Shown in pieces: positions 15,561 to 17,231 of a DNA stretch of 17,231 bases (position 1 is the stretch's first letter; each line of letters starts with the position of its first letter). The stretch spans positions 1 to 17,231 of the forward strand of contig CAJGDE010000035.1 in the NCBI GenBank assembly GCA_904502135.1. Direction: 5' to 3'. Both the position numbers and the translations under genes were made by a program. This DNA is from Kiritimatiellia bacterium (GTDB taxonomy: Bacteria > Verrucomicrobiota > Kiritimatiellia > RFP12 > UBA1067). A model generated the notes under the pieces. That model did not search any database and was not told where the DNA came from. It worked only from the letters and a program-made list of their open reading frames with translations.

Positions 15561-16640
15561 ATGGCAAATTCCAATAATCGAATAAAAGAAAATAATACGG
15601 TTCATCACCTTGTCAGTCGTATCGCTCATAGGGTCTACTTTTTGAAAGATGATGAGCGCAAGGATTTTTTAGAAATGGTTCGTAGAACATCCGAGTTCTG
15701 TGGTATTAAACTCCTTGGTTGGTGTGTGATGGGAAATCATTTTCATATTCTTGTGCATCTTCCTGTGCCTGCGGTTATTGATGAGAATGAGGTAATGCGT
15801 CGATATGGTATCTTAAAAGGAGAAAATGTTGCTCGCAATCAGGTGAATGAATTTATTAAGTGGCGAAAGCAAGGCACCTCTGGGGAAAAACGAGTTGAAG
15901 ATTGGCTTGATATCCAACGGCGGCGAATGTATAGTGTAGGCAATTTTATGAAGATTGTAAAGCAGTGGTTTACAGCGGAATATAACAGCAGAAATGGGCA
16001 TAAGGGAACTCTTTGGGAAGCAGTTTATTATGATAGGGTAGTAAAGATGAGAACAATTGAAATGGCTAAGTGTTTAGGGTACATACATCTTAATCCTATT
16101 CGTGCAGCGGAGACAGATAAGTATGATGCCTATGTATGGAGCAGTTATTGTGCGTTTTGTAAGGGTGATCAAACGGCAATTGAAGGGATGAGGTTTATTT
16201 ATGGAGATCAAATGACAATAGAAGAAATTGCCGAGATACATGAAGAGTTGTTGGCATCATTACTTGAAAACGAAAAACTAAAAAGGGCAGAAGAGATTGC
16301 GCGAAAGCGTGTAGCAGGGTATGAGGTTCCGAATGATCCGTTGACGACAGAGGCGATGATTGCGCAGCAGACGGCAAGATTGAAGGAAGTGCAAAAGGCT
16401 GCACTTGAGTTTCGTGAGAAGTGCGCGGAAGATGCGAAGAGAGTTGAAAAGCGTCAATCGCGTGAGCAGATGGTATTGGCGCTGTTGGAGGCAAATCCGG
16501 AAATAGATGTTCCGAGTTTGGCAGAGCGAATGTCGCTGAGCGTAGGGATAATTTATGCGACCTTGCGCAAGTTAAAAAGACAAGGAATGATTTCGCAAGA
16601 TGGGTATTGCGGAAGATGGATTGTAAACATCGAAAAGTAG
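15561..16640 (+). CDS. REP-associated tyrosine transposase (RAYT, Y1 HUH family) with winged-helix tail
   Basis: Single-strand DNA nuclease/transposase related to IS200/IS605 TnpA, expected to cut and join at REP palindromes. The HUH metal motif is His60-Phe-His62 in GNHFHILVHL. The probable catalytic tyrosine is Tyr141 in WFTAEYN, followed by the RAYT landmarks GTLWEAVYYDRVV (149-161), YIHLNPIRA (174-182) and WSSY (193-196). Residues ~225-300 form a charged helical stretch, and ~301-355 look like a winged-helix DNA-binding domain (LALLE...SLAERMSLSVGIIYATLRKL), which is extra to the basic RAYT fold. The gene has a good AAGGAGA site directly after palindrome copy 1. Its last codons (Asn-Ile-Glu-Lys-stop) lie inside palindrome copy 2. 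It appears intact. Confidence 0.9.
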   Translation: MANSNNRIKENNTVHHLVSRIAHRVYFLKDDERKDFLEMVRRTSEFCGIKLLGWCVMGNHFHILVHLPVPAVIDENEVMRRYGILKGENVARNQVNEFIKWRKQGTSGEKRVEDWLDIQRRRMYSVGNFMKIVKQWFTAEYNSRNGHKGTLWEAVYYDRVVKMRTIEMAKCLGYIHLNPIRAAETDKYDAYVWSSYCAFCKGDQTAIEGMRFIYGDQMTIEEIAEIHEELLASLLENEKLKRAEEIARKRVAGYEVPNDPLTTEAMIAQQTARLKEVQKAALEFREKCAEDAKRVEKRQSREQMVLALLEANPEIDVPSLAERMSLSVGIIYATLRKLKRQGMISQDGYCGRWIVNIEK

Positions 16641-16677
16641 GTCTGACCTACTTTTTGATGTTTGAAAAGGAGAAAAT
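16625..16677. repeat. 53-bp repeat, REP copy 2, overlapping the transposase stop
   Basis: Matches 15508-15560 at 52 of 53 positions. The palindrome arms are 16625-16643 and 16645-16663 around T16644; the single change G16632 still pairs as G-U in RNA. The TAG at 16638-16640 within the palindrome is the stop codon of the transposase, and the distal part gives the AAGGAGA ribosome site (16667-16673) of the next gene. Read as codons, the palindrome gives a similar peptide (KVG-TYFLMF) on both strands, which can mislead gene finders into extending starts. Confidence 0.9.
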
Positions 16678-16678
16678 A

Positions 16679-16999
16679 ATGAAAGAAGAAATGACAGGTG
16701 CGGAAGAGGCTGTGCGCGAGTTAACGCTGGCGTTGATGTTTTTGACGAGATTTAGGACAAAGAGAAAGAAGGGACAGGAGGATCCGTGGAGCGCATGGAA
16801 AGGATATGATTTTGATGTGATGGATGAGTTGATGGAGAAGGATTTTACTCGAGGATCTATAAGAGAAAAGAGTGTGATACTCTCAAAGAAAGGGATGGAA
16901 GAGGCAAGAAGAATAATCGCAAAGTATGGGATTGAAGATTGGGAGTCGCTTAAAGGGGAAAGTGATTGGCCGGAGTGGCTGGAGAGTTTGCAAAGTTAG
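16679..16999 (+). CDS. Small DUF6429-like protein
   Basis: A 106-residue soluble protein that I match, from memory, to the DUF6429 family of unknown function. The match rests on LTLALMFLTRF near residues 15-25, the signature WKGYDFDVMDEL (40-51) and the wing-like REKSVILSKKGMEEA (62-76) followed by KYGI. The pattern of helix, helix and beta-wing suggests a small winged-helix fold, so DNA binding is possible. The start at 16679 is set by AAGGAGA at 16667-16673; an open frame extends back to 16607 but would run through the palindrome. Its leader is the same 53-bp repeat that precedes the transposase, and its codon use is similarly AT-rich, so it probably belongs to or arrived with the mobile unit. 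Confidence 0.75.
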   Translation: MKEEMTGAEEAVRELTLALMFLTRFRTKRKKGQEDPWSAWKGYDFDVMDELMEKDFTRGSIREKSVILSKKGMEEARRIIAKYGIEDWESLKGESDWPEWLESLQS

Positions 17000-17005
17000 A
17001 AAAGT

Positions 17006-17044
17006 AGGCGGCGTTCGATTTTGGTCGAATACCGCCTGATTTTT
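17006..17044. terminator. Intrinsic terminator, probably bidirectional
   Basis: AGGCGG (17006-17011) pairs with CCGCCT (17032-17037), and TTCGA (17014-17018) pairs with TCGAA (17025-17029), separated by one mismatch and a G-U pair, with a six-base loop. TTTTT follows at 17040-17044 on the + strand. On the minus strand the stem is followed by ACTTTTC. It lies between the converging DUF6429-like gene and the partial minus-strand gene. Confidence 0.8.
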
Positions 17045-17046
17045 GC

Positions 17047-17126
17047 TTGAGCGTCGTTTTTGGCTTTAGGAGCCGCCCAAGGATTATGCTGCCTTAAAAT
17101 GCGCCTTGAGCCTCGTTTACGGCTTT
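17047..17126. repeat. Two 21-bp near-identical segments
   Basis: Bases 17047-17067 and 17106-17126 match at 18 of 21 positions (both begin TTGAGC and end GGCTTT). The second lies inside the end of the minus-strand gene and encodes KAVNEAQ. The first lies beyond its stop codon and would encode KAKNDAQ in another frame. It may be the remnant of an internal repeat in a longer ancestral C-terminus. Short enough that chance duplication is possible. Confidence 0.5.
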
Positions 17127-17231
17127 TGTGCGGTTTTCAAGTGCCTTGCGATACGCCTCGTCGCGCAGTTCGCGCAATTCGGAGGCAGCGAGGCGGGCGG
17201 CATCATCGTCCCAGGCCGTGATTACAGTTTC
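17094..17231 (-). CDS. 3' end of an unrecognised minus-strand gene (partial)
   Basis: The minus strand is open from the window edge for 45 codons to TAA at 17094-17096. The peptide is highly charged and helical: it includes ITAWDDDAARLAASELRELR and ends NEAQGAF. Codons are GC-rich (GCC, CGC, GAG) like the chromosomal genes here and unlike the mobile block. The helix pattern, with Arg/Glu/Ala repeats, suggests a coiled coil. The gene converges on the DUF6429-like gene with a shared terminator between them. I cannot assign a family from 45 residues; some risk remains that the frame is not coding. Confidence 0.55.
   Translation of the reverse strand, partial: ETVITAWDDDAARLAASELRELRDEAYRKALENRTKAVNEAQGAF

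Larger units (their letters stand above)
15506..16677 (+). mobile_element. RAYT transposase unit bounded by 53-bp direct repeats
   Basis: The transposase gene is framed by two copies of a 53-bp sequence (15508-15560 and 16625-16677) that differ at one base (A15515 against G16632). Each copy has the palindrome plus the spacer and ribosome site GAAAAGGAGAAAAT. The enclosed gene is visibly more AT-rich than the upstream operons and uses AGA, GGA and CGA codons freely. No target-site duplication or IS terminal inverted repeat is visible, as expected for HUH single-strand transposition. The exact outer limits are inferred. Confidence 0.7.

Noticed and set aside
16607..16678. 24-residue N-terminal extension of the DUF6429-like protein
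   Set aside because: The extension is translated palindrome; the ribosome site and the family pattern both start at 16679.

Overview
The window reads like a chromosomal segment of an anaerobic, polysaccharide-degrading Gram-negative-type bacterium. My best guess is the PVC group (Kiritimatiellota or a related Verrucomicrobiota/Lentisphaerota gut lineage). This rests on three exported glycoside hydrolases in one operon, many Sec signal peptides, an Fe-S scaffold/GGGtGRT pair typical of anaerobes, and a REP-type transposase. It is inferred from gene content and style, not from a marker gene.

Region 1 (1-315) has no gene. It holds an unusual pair of opposed 8-bp tandem arrays with core AGTTTG/CAAACT, GC-rich inverted repeats, a 12-bp perfect palindrome and a strong sigma70-type promoter. 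Region 2 (316-7728) is a three-gene carbohydrate operon on the + strand: an esterase-like domain fused to a GH78 alpha-L-rhamnosidase, a GH28 polygalacturonase-type enzyme with an added C-terminal beta-sandwich, and a GH2 beta-galactosidase-type enzyme. Together they fit removal of ester groups, rhamnose, galacturonate and galactose from rhamnogalacturonan-type pectin outside the cytoplasm. No transporter or regulator gene accompanies them here.

Region 3 (7795-15503) has its own extended -10 promoter and five tightly packed + strand genes: a divergent IscU/NifU-N-like Fe-S scaffold, a GGGtGRT protein of unknown function, an N-acyl-D-amino-acid deacylase-type amidohydrolase, ribulose-phosphate 3-epimerase (rpe), and a 1223-residue exported protein with two DUF3857/transglutaminase halves, the second catalytically dead. 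Codon choice in the first two genes suggests high expression. They are the best candidate in the window for an undescribed biochemical system.

Region 4 (15506-17044) is a more AT-rich mobile-looking block. A REP-associated (HUH, Y1) transposase and a small DUF6429-type protein each follow a nearly identical 53-bp leader built on a long palindrome. The second leader also supplies the stop codon of the transposase. A third partial copy of the motif and an intrinsic terminator close the block. Region 5 (17094-17231) is the 3' end of an unrecognised minus-strand gene cut by the window edge.
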